From assembly GCF_023278565.1 (NCBI RefSeq), contig NC_064682.1, positions 3,968,001 to 4,032,000 on the forward strand: a stretch of 64,000 nt of DNA. Reading direction: 5' to 3'. Shown here in pieces: positions 42,600 to 55,365 of this stretch. Below the pieces are notes generated by a model, which had not been told where the DNA came from, did no database searches, and saw only the letters and a list, made by a program, of their open reading frames with translations. Positions within the stretch are counted from its first letter, which is position 1. Every line of letters begins with the position of its first letter. Origin of the DNA: Colletotrichum lupini (lineage: Eukaryota > Ascomycota > Sordariomycetes > Glomerellales > Glomerellaceae). A program made the position numbers and the translations under genes.

Positions 42600-45500
42600 C
42601 TAATTAGTAGTTAAATTCTATTATTATAAATTAGTAAAGTATCTCGCTACGTAAAAAAAACGACCTCTTAATACTATACGGGATAAGAGATTCGTACTAA
42701 TTAACTTTATAAAAGTAAACGAAAAAGGAGGTAATTCTTAAATACCGCACGGAATTAAGTAATCGTAGCCCTTTATTACTTATGAGAAGTTAATGTTTAT
42801 TATATTAAACTACGTTAATTAATAAAATTACTTAAATAATTAGCCTTTTACCGTCGCCCTAAGTAGCTTTTTTATTAAACGACTTTTCTATAACTAGCCC
42901 GCGATTAAAAATTAACTAGTTAAATTAATAAAAAGAAATACTTACGTAACGACTATATACCTAATTAATTAGCATAATAAACGAGCTTAATAATACGGTA
43001 TAAAAGAGTACTATATAATTAAAAAAGGGGATTTCTAAACGTAAATATTTTTACTTAGTAGCGAAGGTAATCTTATAAAAGTTATTAAGCTAAAAGATTT
43101 ACGGTATATAGAAAAGTCTACTATTACGAAGATTTTATAAATACGACCTTAAGCCTATAATCTAAATAACTTTTTTATAGCTCTTTTAACTACCCCCTAG
43201 GTATTATTTAAGAATATAATATAGGGGACGGTTTAATAAGGGAAGAGGGGATTTAAAGGTCTTAATAATATTAAGTTAAGAATATTACGGATCTTAGAAA
43301 TTAACTTAAAAAGAAAGTAGCTACCCTAAAATAGTCCTATAACCTCCTACTAGAGTTATTATTAGCCTAAAAAAAGGCTAAAAAGACGAGGATTTAAAAA
43401 AAAAAAAAAAAAAGAATCCTCTAAAGGGCCGCTAAAGGGCTTTTTTTTATATTAGCTCCTAGTACGAGATTACTAATTTTAAGAAATTAACTAAGTAATA
43501 AAAAGGATCGCTAATAAGCGATAATTACTTAACCGCAATTAAGCTACGAAAAAGACTATTTAAAAGATATAAAATAGGCTATTAAGAGGTTATAAAAAAC
43601 AAAATCTTTAAAATATCTAACCCTACTATATATAAATAATAAATAAGTATTTTTTAATAAGTCCTTAAAATTTATAATTTTATAAAAAAAAAGGGCTTAA
43701 CTTCGTTAACCGTACTTAATAACTTATACAGTTCTTAATAGCCTATATAGCTCCTTTACGAGCCGCCCGGGCTTTTATTTTTAACTATTCTTATAAAATA
43801 CCGCCCTAAAAGAGGTAAGTTAAAAAAGGAAGCTATTTAAAAATTATAAAGAGTACGAGGCTTAGGAGGCTAGAGATATACGGGATAATAGAAATTAGTA
43901 ATTAATAAAAATCTTAAGATTAATTACTATATTTTCTTATAATAATATAAACGTTTACCGCCGCTATTATAAAAAAGAACTATTAAAACCTACCTTTTTA
44001 TACTAAATAAAAAAGAGGATCTTAATAAGTATAATAGCTAGTAATTTAAAAAGGTAATAATAATTACTAAAAATAATAAAAATAAGAGTAATAGCAAGAT
44101 AGTAAAAAGAAGCGGGAAGTTTCTAAACCTTAATAAATTTATTAAATAGTAAAAGTACGAATTTATTATAACTAGCGCGCGGATTAAATATATTTTTATT
44201 AAAATTAAATACGCTAGCGATTATTAATACGAGTATAAGCTAGAGTACGATCCTTAGCGAGTTAAGATAAAAAAAAAGAGGACGAAACCCGATTTTAAAT
44301 AGAATTTTAATCCCTTATAAATAAGTAAATATTAACCCGGATTATTAAGGGACGTAAATATATAAAATCGCGGATTAGCTTAATAATAAATAAATTAATA
44401 CGGTATTAATCTATCTAACTAAGGTTTATAAAAAAAAGGGGCTATAGGGGTAACCCCTATTTTATAAAATCATAAACGACCTTAGTTACTAACTAAATAA
44501 ATAGTTCGCGAGCATAAGCTTAGGAATTATAAAAGTAGTTAATAAATTCCTTTACGGGTAAGGGGTATTATTAGCGCAATTATAATTATAAGAGCTATAT
44601 AAAATATTAATAATAATAATTATAAAAAAGGAATTCGTATTATAGAACTAAGTATAGGTCGATAGAGCGTATAATCGCTTTAACAAATTTAAAAAAAGGG
44701 TAAACGACCTAGATTTCCTCCCTATAATTACTAATAAAAATCTATCGTTATAAAAAGATATACTAGGGCAAAATATAGTACTAAAAGTACGATAATTAAT
44801 AATTCTACTTATTTCGATCTATAACTTATTACCGCTACTAATATGAAATTTAGCGCCGATTAGTTAATAAAAAAAGAGGTAAACGACCTAAAGTAATTAA
44901 TAATACGTAGCGACGCAGGGATCGTATATAAATATTAAAAATCTAGCAGTAAATACGAAGTAATTTATGAATTTTAAAAAGATCTTTTTAAAAAAGAAAT
45001 TATATTCTAAAAAGAAGTATAAAGTTTTATAAGAAACCCTAACGATATTTTATAATTATTATAAAAAAGTCGGAATTAAGGAATATTAGTACTATTTAGT
45101 AATTAATATCGTACTCATAGGTAAAGCCTCTAATTATTATTATAAAGCGGTACGTAATCTCGATTAAAATAACTTTCTTAGTATAATTAACGTAATCCGA
45201 AGCCGTTTCGAGACTTATAATAAGAACCTAAAGCTCTTATTTAAGCTACGAGCGATTTTTTTTATATTTATAGCTAGGATAATAAAGGGTAAATTATAAA
45301 TAAAGATCCTTAAAGAGCTTATTAATTAAATTAATAAGCTAGTAAAAACCTAGCTAAATAAGGGGATAAATAAGCGAAAAATTAAATATTTTTATACCGC
45401 AGTCTAGCGTATATTAGAAATAAAAATAACCCTATACTAATTACCTAAAAATTACGAGACGCTTTACTCGAGGTTAAAATTTAGTTTTAATATTAAAATA

Positions 45501-45886
45501 AGAATGCTATGCTAAACTTACCTCTAAATATACGACGGCCCTTATTAATAATATTAAGTCGATTAAATATATAATAAAAAAGGAAAAGAGGCTAAATATA
45601 GTAATTATTAATAAAAAGGCCTAGATTCGTTAAATAGGTAGAGATTTAACTTATAAGTAGGGTAACAGAAGAGGTAATATTATATTTATAAAAAAGATAA
45701 ATATTAGTTAAATAACTACTCTAAGGAAGAGCGTACTAAATCGTATAAATAGTATAAAAAGTCGAGGGTAGTAAATAATAAAACTAGCCCTCGTCGGTTT
45801 AACTAATTCCTTATTATATATAAGGGTAGATTTGGGGGTATAGAACCTAGTAATAGTAACTAAAATAGCGGCCTAAAGTATATACC

Positions 45887-46400
45887 TGTTACGAAGGTAA
45901 CTTTGTTTACCTTATTATTCGCCTTATTATCAATATTACGTAAGCAAACTATATACCATATTAATCTACGATTTCTGTAGATTATTATAGGTATTGATTA
46001 TGTAAGCAATACTGCTTATATAAGCTTACGTGAGCAATGGAAAGTACTGGAAGGTAACTGAATAATCTGGAATTTACTCGAGGCGGAATTACGTACTACG
46101 ATTACGCATTCACTTACGTATACGCTTATTAATTATATCATAATTAATAAGCAATGGAATATTCTACTAGGAGGTTTTCATGCCTATATGTAGGCGTGTA
46201 TTTGCCTACCTAGACCTTTCGTTAAGTAAGCAACTTCTCATATAGTAATTCAACTATATTACTCTCTTTACTACAAAAACCTCTTTTATATACGCTTATT
46301 TCCCCTATATTCATATATTCTTGCTTCTATATGAATATTTACTTTTTATATTCTTTATAAGAATATCCCGCGTTACCTCGTTAAAGCTATACGTGCTAGA
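45887..46400. mobile_element. solo-LTR-like insertion nested in Copia copy 2
   Basis: 514 bp starting TGTTACGAAGG and ending GTGCTAGA, flanked by ATACC on both sides (45882-45886 and 46401-46405). Copy 1 lacks it: its matching region reads uninterrupted near 23,880. The insert keeps many CA and TG dinucleotides, repeats GTAAGCAA-like units and encodes nothing. Start, length and 5-bp duplication suit a solo LTR of a different element; the 3' end is not the usual CA. Confidence 0.65.
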
Positions 46401-49400
46401 ATACCCCCTATGAGAAATTCGGAAAATAAAGAAAATCTTACCCCTTATATTAATAAATCAAATTATAACGAAATTAATAATATTAACTACTCTTTTTTTG
46501 CCCTATTAGCCTCTAGAGGATATACGAGGCTAAACGAATAAAAAGTAATAGAAGTTTTTAATAAATAAGCTTTTATCTACGGATAGTAAAAGAAGGTCCC
46601 TTAGATAACGAATATAGAGGCGGCTAAAAGGGCAAATTTAATAGGGCCGAAGCCTATTCTCTTAATAATTAAAGAAAAGACGTTATCTTTTTTAATATTT
46701 AAAAAAAAAGAATATAATACTAAGTAAATCTAGGGGTAGCTAGAGGGGTCCTTTTTATATTACTTAGATCTTTTAAATACTAAGCTTATATAGGTATTCT
46801 ATGCGAGCGAAAGGTACGGCCTAGATAATTTCTATAAGATTATTTTAAATACTAAGGTATTATAATAATTAACTAGAGGAAAAGGGCAATTCTAAGCGTT
46901 ATAGAAGATCGCATTAGTAACGTTTAATATATTAATAGCGGGTATTATAAGGATTAGTTTCGGCCTAAATAAGGAAATCGTTACCCTAGGTATAGTAAAA
47001 GTAGAGACGTACTTCGGAATAATAACTTTCTATATTTTACTTATTAATACCCTATTTTTCTTATATTTAAAAGATATAAATTAACTAAGTATTATATTTA
47101 ATAATACGAGGAATAGAATCTCTAGCGGTAAGTACTTCGAGATAGTTAAATAACGATAGGGGTATGCGTTTATAAAGCTTATTAATAATACGAAGTTAAT
47201 TAATTACTTAATAAAAAGTGAGCTTAGAAAACTATATTAGAGATTCGGGTACCTATCGGTTACGAGGCTATATAACCTCTTAAAATAATTAAATAATAAT
47301 AATATTAAAATAGGGGTACTAGAGTAGTTAATAAAAGTATACTACTAATATTAAATAAATATATAGAGCCTATATAGATTTAAGTTTAAATTACGTAATA
47401 AGCTTAACTTTAACTAGGAAATCGTTATTAACATTTTTTATTTAAATAGTCGGCTAGTACTATATATAATTAACGTAGCTATATCTTTCTAAATAGGGTA
47501 ATTCCTCTAGGATCTATAAGTAAAAATAATATAAGTAGCCCTACAAAAAAGCTAAATCGATATATATTAAGGACCGCTAAATAGTATTAAAACCGACGCT
47601 AATACTAGCTTTAAGTTAGTAAAATTTAGGGATAATACGACGGCCTACGGTATATAGCTAAAAGTTATACTTATTAAAGCGTACTATAGTATTAGAAAAG
47701 TAAAAAGGGTATATTAATAATTAAAAAGGGCGTTTAGAATTATTAAAAAGGAAAATCTAGATTCTACTAACGACAAATGCTTCTAAATAGTACTTAAATA
47801 CTATAATAATACTATAGGGCTTAACGGACTTATATTAACGCTATTAGTATTTAGAGTATATTTAAAAACAACCTTAGCCTCGCTACTATTACTAAGTATA
47901 AGCTAACGAGCCCGAGTAGTTAAAAAAATAATACGGGTACTGCGTAAGGTAAGTATAAAAAAGTAAGTTAATAAAATAATTACTACGCGCAATAAGCCTA
48001 ATATAAGGGATAATCTAAATATATTACTAAATTTAAATATACGAGTATAATGCGAAATTACTTAATAATAGGCTGGGCTATATAAGTTAATTTTTATTAA
48101 CGAGCGCTCTTATATAATTACGAAAGATCGTAACTAGCTACTTAAAATATTAATTATAGTAATTAGACCGTACTATATAAATCTTAACGAAATAATTTCT
48201 AACTTATAAAAAAAAGAAGAACTAAGGGAAACTATATAACCCGTAGTAAAAGTATAAGAAATTATCCTTAACGAAATCGTCGTAATAATACTAATAAACA
48301 ACGAAGAAGAGGAAATTACTAAAAGGGTATTAATATTATTAGTAAGATATTATAGAAGACTACGACGATAAGCCTTAATATAGTAATTTATTACTAGCGA
48401 CGAAGTAATTAATATTTTTTATATAATAAAAGAAAAAGCCGATTTTAAGCTAGTAGTTAAACTATATAAAGAAGGTATAATTATAACTATTAAAAAGCTA
48501 CATAAGGGATTAGATCTTATCGAAGTAAATACTCTTCGCAATCGAGGGGTTTATTAATTTATCCTATATAACTTAGAAAAATATATAAACCTCTATATAT
48601 TTAAATTACGAATAGTTCGTAAAATTAAAGGGAAAGAAATACCCTAGTTATACGAGAAGTTTAAATATATAATTTAGGGGTATAGTAATATTAAAAAAGT
48701 AACGCTACTTATATAATCGCCTACTATATAGCGCTATAGCTAACGATTAATAATAATACTAATAGTATTACTATAGAAGAAGGGATACGAGATTTAGAGC
48801 CGCAATATTACCTAGGCCTATACTTAATCAGCTATAGGGCTTATAAAGAAAATCCTAGCCTATTTACTAAAAGAAATAGCTAGCAAGTACTTAAAAAGTA
48901 CGATTATTAAAGTACTTAAGCTACTATATAGGCTCGTAAAATCGGGTACTTATTAGTAAGCTACTTATTACGATTTTTATATTAATTAATTATTAATAGT
49001 TATTTTTATATATAACCCGTACTTACTAGTTACGGAGTATAAAAGCGACTAATTTAGGATTATTAAAATATAGACCGATAATATATTAAGCCTATCTAAT
49101 ATTAACTTTATAAAAAAAGAGGATAAAGAGCTTTAAAAAGCGGGCTTTATAATAAAGCTAAAAGAGGTCCTTATAATAAATACCCCCTTAGTATTTCATA
49201 ACGGGACTTTTATAATTAAAAAAAAATCGTCGTTTTTTAATAAAAGGGGTAGGGCAAGAAGATTAACTTTATTAATCTAAATATAACTAATATTAAAAAG
49301 CGGTATAAGGCTAAGCTCGCGCGAGGAGTATATATTATAAGTATTTATTAACCCGAGGCGATTTTTAATTACGCTAGAGTAGCGTAAGTTATAAATTTAA

Positions 49401-50136
49401 CTAAACGAGACGTCGAGGTACCTAATAAGCGGCTTAAGTAGTAATAAATAAATCTCGATTAAAGTCTCGTTTATTACTTAATTAACTTTATAATTAGTAA
49501 GCTCTATGTCTTTATTAATAGGTTATTTATAAATAATAACGACCTTATTTCGTAATTAAGGTATATTATTATCCTAATTAACGAGAGTATAAGTAAGAGC
49601 GAATTTACTATATATAATAATATAATCTATTACTCGTTAATTAAAAATAAATAAGTAATAAGAAGTATACTAGCGTTAGAGGTTTATAATATAGTTAATA
49701 GCGTTAACCTTTTTTATATAATTTTAATGATACTAAGGAAGATTACTGATTAAATTAGCTTTTTATTTATTTTAATAGTTATTTATATTAATTCTTACTT
49801 ACTATATAAATACTTTATTAAATTAAGAACGATAAAGGAAAAGAGGCTTATAATCGATATTATAGCCCTTAGGTAATTATATAAAAAGCGCGAGATACTT
49901 AAGATCTATTAGATTAATAATAAAAATAACCTCGCAAACGCTTTTATAAAAATAATACTAAATAAGGGATTAAAGTAATTCGTAGGTAATAAAAAAGTTA
50001 TTATACGAATAGAGGGATAAGTTATATAAAAAGAGTAAAAAAAAGGGGGAAAAGGAGACGACTTAATAAACGGGCCCGAGGTCGAATTATACCTCTAACT
50101 ATAGCGGTTAAATCGATAAAAAAAAGAGAAAGTTAG

Positions 50137-50341
50137 TATTAAATTAGAAGTTTAATTTAACTACGGTATATAGCCGACTATATAGGGGCTAATTAGGGGC
50201 CCTATTTACGATTATCGTAGCTAGCCTAACTTATAGTTAGAACCTCTTTTTTATACTTATTACGCAGATATTTATATAGTTTAATTAATCTCTTCGTTAA
50301 CTACGGTTCGAACTAACTACCTTATAATAGGGATACTAACA
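50137..50341 (+). repeat. 3' LTR of Copia copy 2
   Basis: 205 bp. The first bases are TATTAAATTAG where the 5' LTR has TATCGGATTAG, showing C-to-T and G-to-A changes. It ends in an unmutated ACTAACA next to the GATCC duplication. Confidence 0.88.
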
Positions 50342-50346
50342 GATCC

Positions 50347-52467
50347 TTTCGGTATTGCCGGGATGTGAAGACTCGGAACTTTAATTCGAGCAGTGACTGA
50401 GGGGTTACATCGGTATCAGATGCCAATTCCAATAGCTAAACTGGTTATACTCTGCCTCTCTCATCCGGCCATGGCTCTAATGTCACTTGTCATCAAATTC
50501 GGTGCTGAGGGCTTAATTACGGTGCTGCCTAGGTACGGGCCGAGTGGATGCATGGAATGAAATTAACGGCGTTGAAGTCAGTCAAGTTGAGACTGGCCGT
50601 TCAGGGAACACGGCCGATCTCTAAGCTTGATAGAGTCTAGAATAATGGCTGGAGTTCCTACTCAGATTGTTACCGAAGAGCGCGTGGTGGACTAACTTCA
50701 ACGTCCGCCTTCTCTTCCTTTTCTTCATAATGGATAGTGGCTGCTGGAGAATCCTCCGATCAACACACTCGCATACGATTGAGTGCAAGCTCAAGATTTT
50801 CATAGTCCAGCTTACACAATAAGTGACCGTTCAGTCAGTTGATTTTGTGGTCTTATGGAATCGTATGGTGGGCATTAGTCAAAGGTAAAAAATGTGACCA
50901 GACTTGCTGTAGGCAATACCAGGGCACATCGACGAATGAGGCTACAGTCCCAGTAAATCTGTGATTATTCTTCTGTTGCTCAATTTAATTAGATTGTACG
51001 TGAAAGTAATTTCATCAAACAAGAAGGAAATACCTGGCGTAACCTTAAAGTTACTTACTCATAACCCTCCGCCTTTCGCCCTTGACCCTTCAGGCCTCTC
51101 CTTTACGACCAATGAGCTGTCAGACTTAAAGTCTGATGAGTGTTCTCGATGATACGTCTATCGACTTAATAGAGTTAAGGGAAGACATGCCGTTCGTTCC
51201 AAAAGTCCATGGGGCCAGTCCTCTCTTGAACCACTTGCCTGTAACAACTAACACGACAGATGTCTATCCCGTTTCTCGACTTTTGCCTAGGTAGGTCACA
51301 TTATGGGATTTTGCCCTGCTGATGAACAGCTATAAACGCGGAATTTCTTTCGAGGTCGTGACCACCGCCTTGGCCATTACGATCTGCCCCTCTAGTACGC
51401 GCACGTATATGTACGCTGCCTTCGGGCATCGTTAGCAGGTCTAAGTACTTCAATAGATGATGCCTAAGTCCTTCATAACTTTCAGTTGACGGCGTTCTTT
51501 CAATACGCGGCAGTTTCCGAGGAGATTTGAGAATCTTCTGAAGCTTGTGATTGGGCCGGCCGCGATACTAAATGGACTTGTTATGGGGACAAACAGAGCA
51601 AGTCTTTGCTATTAGAAGACGTCTCCGATGTGCCTTCGAATGATTTCCAGATCTCTGGTTACCAGCCAGTCTCAGCGTTCGAAATAGTTGAAAAGTAAAG
51701 TTGGACCGATGCTTCATCTGCTTGTAGTCTATATTCCTGTCTGGAATATGTTCAATTCGCTTTTGACGTCAACCAAGCCGCCCCATTAGTACCCAACTGC
51801 CTTACAGAAGCTATCTATCGAACCGTTGTGCAGTAGGGAATCGGACCGTCGGTAAGGTGGCCACGATGACGACCTCGACTGGAACCAGTCGTCATCTTGA
51901 CTACATGGCAACGCAAAGTGGCCAAGTGACCGATTGACTTCGAGGACCATTTCAATCTTGGATCATGGTTCTCTGACTCAAGATTCGTCTCAACGTAGAG
52001 CTTAGGGGTTCTACACCACGACGTCTTTGATTGATTAAGCTTTTGCACGGTGCGGGCTAGAAGGCCCTTGCTCTTAAACCGTAAATCAAATGTGATGAAT
52101 TCAATAGCCGCGATGGTTGTAGCGGACAGCGTTCAAGAATTACATCGGCCATGAGTTATGAAGTAGATTATCATAGCGACTGTTTTGACATTGCGATTGT
52201 GTTGCTGGTAATATGACACGTTCTCATGTCAGATCTTTACAACACTCGCTCATCTGTGATAATATGGCCTCAGTGTTCAACTACATTGAACGAGCTATCT
52301 AGGCGCTAGATGTGAGGAGAGTATGAAAAGAGTTGAGGGTATTGAATACAAAATGAGTAATGATGTCTATATGCTAATGCCAGAATCCTTCCTGGAAATT
52401 TTATTGTATGCTGCTGCCCCAGTCCGTCATTAGTATTATAACAATGCTTCCTTGCCATGAGTACAGT
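50347..52467. other. intergenic, no gene recognised
   Basis: About 2.1 kb from the Copia 3' target duplication to the 3' end of the transporter gene. The composition returns to normal at once. No coding segment is supported. Confidence 0.5.
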
Positions 52468-54017
52468 CTAGAATGCAGTGAAGACCTTCCATCCGGTGCG
52501 GTGAATTCTCGCTGCAAGGATGAAAGTCGTTCCTGCAATGCAAAACACACCCGAGAACACCTTGATGCCGACCCACCCACCGGAACCAGCCAAGATGGCT
52601 CCGTTGATAGGGTTAGTCGTCAGACCGCCAATAGAGTTTGTGAAGAACGTGATTCCCGTGCGGAAGCCAATCTCGTGGAGGGGCGAGATCTGGGCGATGA
52701 GGGGTGCAATCAGCGAAACGTACGCGCCGGAGCAGAAGCCGAAGAGGACGGCGAAGGCGATTAGCGCGCCGTCCGTGTTGGCCGGGATCCAGAGGGCGAG
52801 CATCCAGATCGAGGTCAGGTAGCACACCACCACGAAGATGTTGTACTTGCCAATCTTGTCGCCCATGATGCCGGAGAACATTCGGCCGAAGAGGCTGCCG
52901 GCGTTGAGGATGGCGACTAGGTACTGCGCCAGGTTGGGGTCCATGCCAGCCTCGAGGGCCTGGACTTGGATGTAGTTGATGGGCACGAAAATGCCGTAGG
53001 TGAAGAGGAAAAAGCCGATGACGACGCAGACAAACTCATACTCCTTAAAGGGACGGATGAGCTGATCCATAGATACCTTCTGGGGTCGTGGTGGGTGGAA
53101 GGCCTTGACCGTGAGGTTTGCGATGACGAGGAGTCCGAGAATCATGAAAGCGCAGATGCGCATTGCCCAGGGGTACCCCAGAGACTTGATCAATCTCGTC
53201 ACCATGATCGGGAAGATGATGCCGCCGATGCTAGAGCCGGTAGAGAGGAGGCCGAAAGCGGCTCCGCGCTTGACGTTGAACCATCCGTGGATCGTGTTCA
53301 GTGCCGGCTGGAAGATGGCTGCGACACCGATGGCGGAGCACACACCTTGTGCTAAGAGTATCTGCCAGTATTGCGTTGCGAGAGAGGTCATCATGAGACC
53401 AAAGACGTGAAGAAAAGTGCCGGCGAGGATGAGGTAGCGGGGACCGTAATGGTCGTAAAGCTGGCCGATGACGGGGCCCTATGAAAGTATCAGATTGCAT
53501 ATTCTAATTCAGGCATTGGGAAGACCAAGAATTACCATTGCCATCATGAAGAAGATCTGAAGAGAAGGAATCCATGAAATGGTACTCGGCGAGTAGTTGC
53601 GAAGCAGATCGTTCTGGTAGTACTCCTGGAAAGCTCCGACACCTGCAGATCAACCTTCGTTAGCTTCCAGAACCCCAAGAAAGCAGAAAAAAATAGACTT
53701 CAGCCTCAACGTCGCAACGGGAACTGCGACTTACTGTTCACCCATCCGAAACTGCAAAATGATGTGCACCAGGCGCCAAGAACTACAAGCCATGCCGTTA
53801 CACCTCCGTCCGGCGCATCGCTGCCGGGCCACGACGGCTTTGCGCCGCCGGCTGGAGGACCACCTTTTTCCGGGTCGGTCTGCCGTATCGTTGAAGGGTG
53901 ATCGGAGGAGTAATCGGTTGTGTTCTGGTCAACCTTGGCTTCTGCAGCAGCTGGGTGCGGGTCTGAGAAGGTCATTTGGGAGTCCGCTGGGGACGAAAGC
54001 TGTTGTTGCTTCGACAT
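52468..54017 (-). CDS. MFS transporter, monocarboxylate (MCT/SLC16) type
   Basis: Three exons on the minus strand, 54017-53735, 53642-53536 and 53478-52468, 466 aa. An acidic, Ser/Pro-rich cytosolic N-tail of about 75 residues precedes the first span. That span carries the MCT signature DGGVTAWLVVLGAWCTSFCSFGWVN, with the motif's Asp. About 12 membrane segments follow, with GPVIGQLYDHYGPRYL between spans 2 and 3 and GRMFSGIMGDKIGKYN at the central loop, both equivalents of the MFS GxLxDRxGRR motif. Introns begin GTAAGTCG and GTAATT and end CAG and TAG. The fungal branch (Mch-like) moves monocarboxylates, riboflavin or other small acids; the substrate cannot be told. It sits in the plasma or organelle membrane. 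Confidence 0.88.
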
Positions 54018-55365
54018 TTTCGGCGCGAGTTCTGTTGTTTTGGCTAAAGGCTTGCTGGTGGATTCCGAGCCGCTCTGATAGCTTTGAGAAGCTTTATTGA
54101 TATCTTGATTGAAGAGCTGAGTTGTTGAGGTTGTCTGTGGAATTGTCTAATGAGGATGACTCTATCCAACAAGGGATGAACATGGGTTAAGTATTTCTTA
54201 AGATTCTTTCTTTATGTGAACAGAAGGAAGAGGATCAGACCCGGAGGCCAAACGACAAAGAGAAGGAATCTCAGCGACAGCGGCCCATGTCCGTACCGGA
54301 CGCCGCAGGGAGATCTGCATCGTCACCCTAGATAGGCCAGGGGCCATTATCGCATTAAGAATCGGTTTCCGTTACGACCGAGAGGGTCCCAAATCTGGTC
54401 ATTGAGTCAAGTTTGCTTCCAATCTAGACCAATGTTTCCAGTGATTTGGTGCACTAGCACTGCTCGCGGCGCGAGATGGTGTGGGTTTGGCGCGCTCTGG
54501 CGGCGGTGATGGAGATCCTTTCGGCGTGCGGCGCTCTCATGAGCGCCGAGGCCGAAGTACCATTTTGTTAGCAAACACTGCAATCTCGAACCCCTTTTGC
54601 AGATCTCGGCGCCGAATGGTCTCCACTACGGCGATGGTGACATGAGCCGTTGGCATGTGCGTCCCTCGCCGAGATTGGTTGGCCTTATGGTAAAAATCTC
54701 TGAAGTAAGCATCATTTAGAGCGGCGCCAGAGAGCGGACTCTCGAGTTGAAGCTTATTGCTCTTCAGTTGTTCAGGTCTCCATTATTAATATGCTTTGGC
54801 TAGGCTCCTAACTAAATGCTGACCACCTTCAAGGACTTTGCTGTTTGCCCTTGAGATCCAATCCTCGCAAACACCTCCGTCACACTCACGGAAATATGGT
54901 CCGAAACCACGTTTACATGACCTCTGACTTCTCCAATCCGAGATCCTCGCGTCACGACAATCCCGCTATCGCCGAGCACATCAACAGACATTACGTCTGT
55001 CGAGATGCAAAGCACAGAACTTTGGTACACCGTACACCAGACCACGGCTCCGAGGCGAGTGCCGTGAGCCAAGGAGCCGGACGATAGACATGTCCGATGC
55101 GGCGCAGGCTCAGTTGGAGTGGGTAAGACGCCTGTGATCCCACCGGATCGTTTCACACCTGTGCGTCGGTGCCCGCAACATCATCACATCTTGACGAAGT
55201 TTGTCAGCAAACAATGATAGAATGAGCCAAGAGAAATCAGAACTTACCCGAGTCACCACTGACCCCAACACCCTCCCCTAGCAACCTTCAAACTAAGGCC
55301 AAAGAAGTTCGACATGCATTAAACCAAGGGGGTATCATCAACAAATAAACGCAGCCTATGCCATT
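54018..55365. other. intergenic, MCT transporter promoter region
   Basis: About 1.35 kb between two minus-strand genes. It contains a perfect 8-bp-arm hairpin at 54,529-54,548. No coding segment is supported. Confidence 0.5.
54529..54548. repeat. 8-bp inverted repeat with 4-nt loop
   Basis: CGGCGCTC-TCAT-GAGCGCCG, about 510 bp upstream of the MCT-type transporter ATG. It could be a regulatory palindrome or a chance GC-rich hairpin. Confidence 0.5.

Larger units (their letters stand above)
42395..50341 (+). mobile_element. Ty1/Copia LTR retrotransposon, RIP-mutated (copy 2)
   Basis: 7,947 bp with 205-bp LTRs and a perfect 5-bp target duplication GATCC (42390-42394 and 50342-50346). The sense strand is plus; an A-rich purine tract ending GAGAAAG stands just before the 3' LTR. 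No open frame survives, yet decayed Copia protein is readable in order: a gag zinc-knuckle region followed by SKEERTKS near 45.65-45.78 kb, the GAG-pre-integrase LW.RFGYLSVTRLYNL near 47.23-47.29 kb, the integrase tail with GLILTLLVF and a TRNKPN stretch near 47.8-48.0 kb, and reverse transcriptase near 49.4-49.6 kb. CpA and TpG are nearly absent. It is the same family as copy 1 in opposite orientation; the extra length is almost wholly the nested insert at 45,887. Confidence 0.9.

Noticed and set aside
52966..53355. Plus-strand acidic frame over the MCT transporter
   Set aside because: Antisense shadow of the membrane-spanning exon; its Asp/Glu-rich text is what hydrophobic codons give on the opposite strand.
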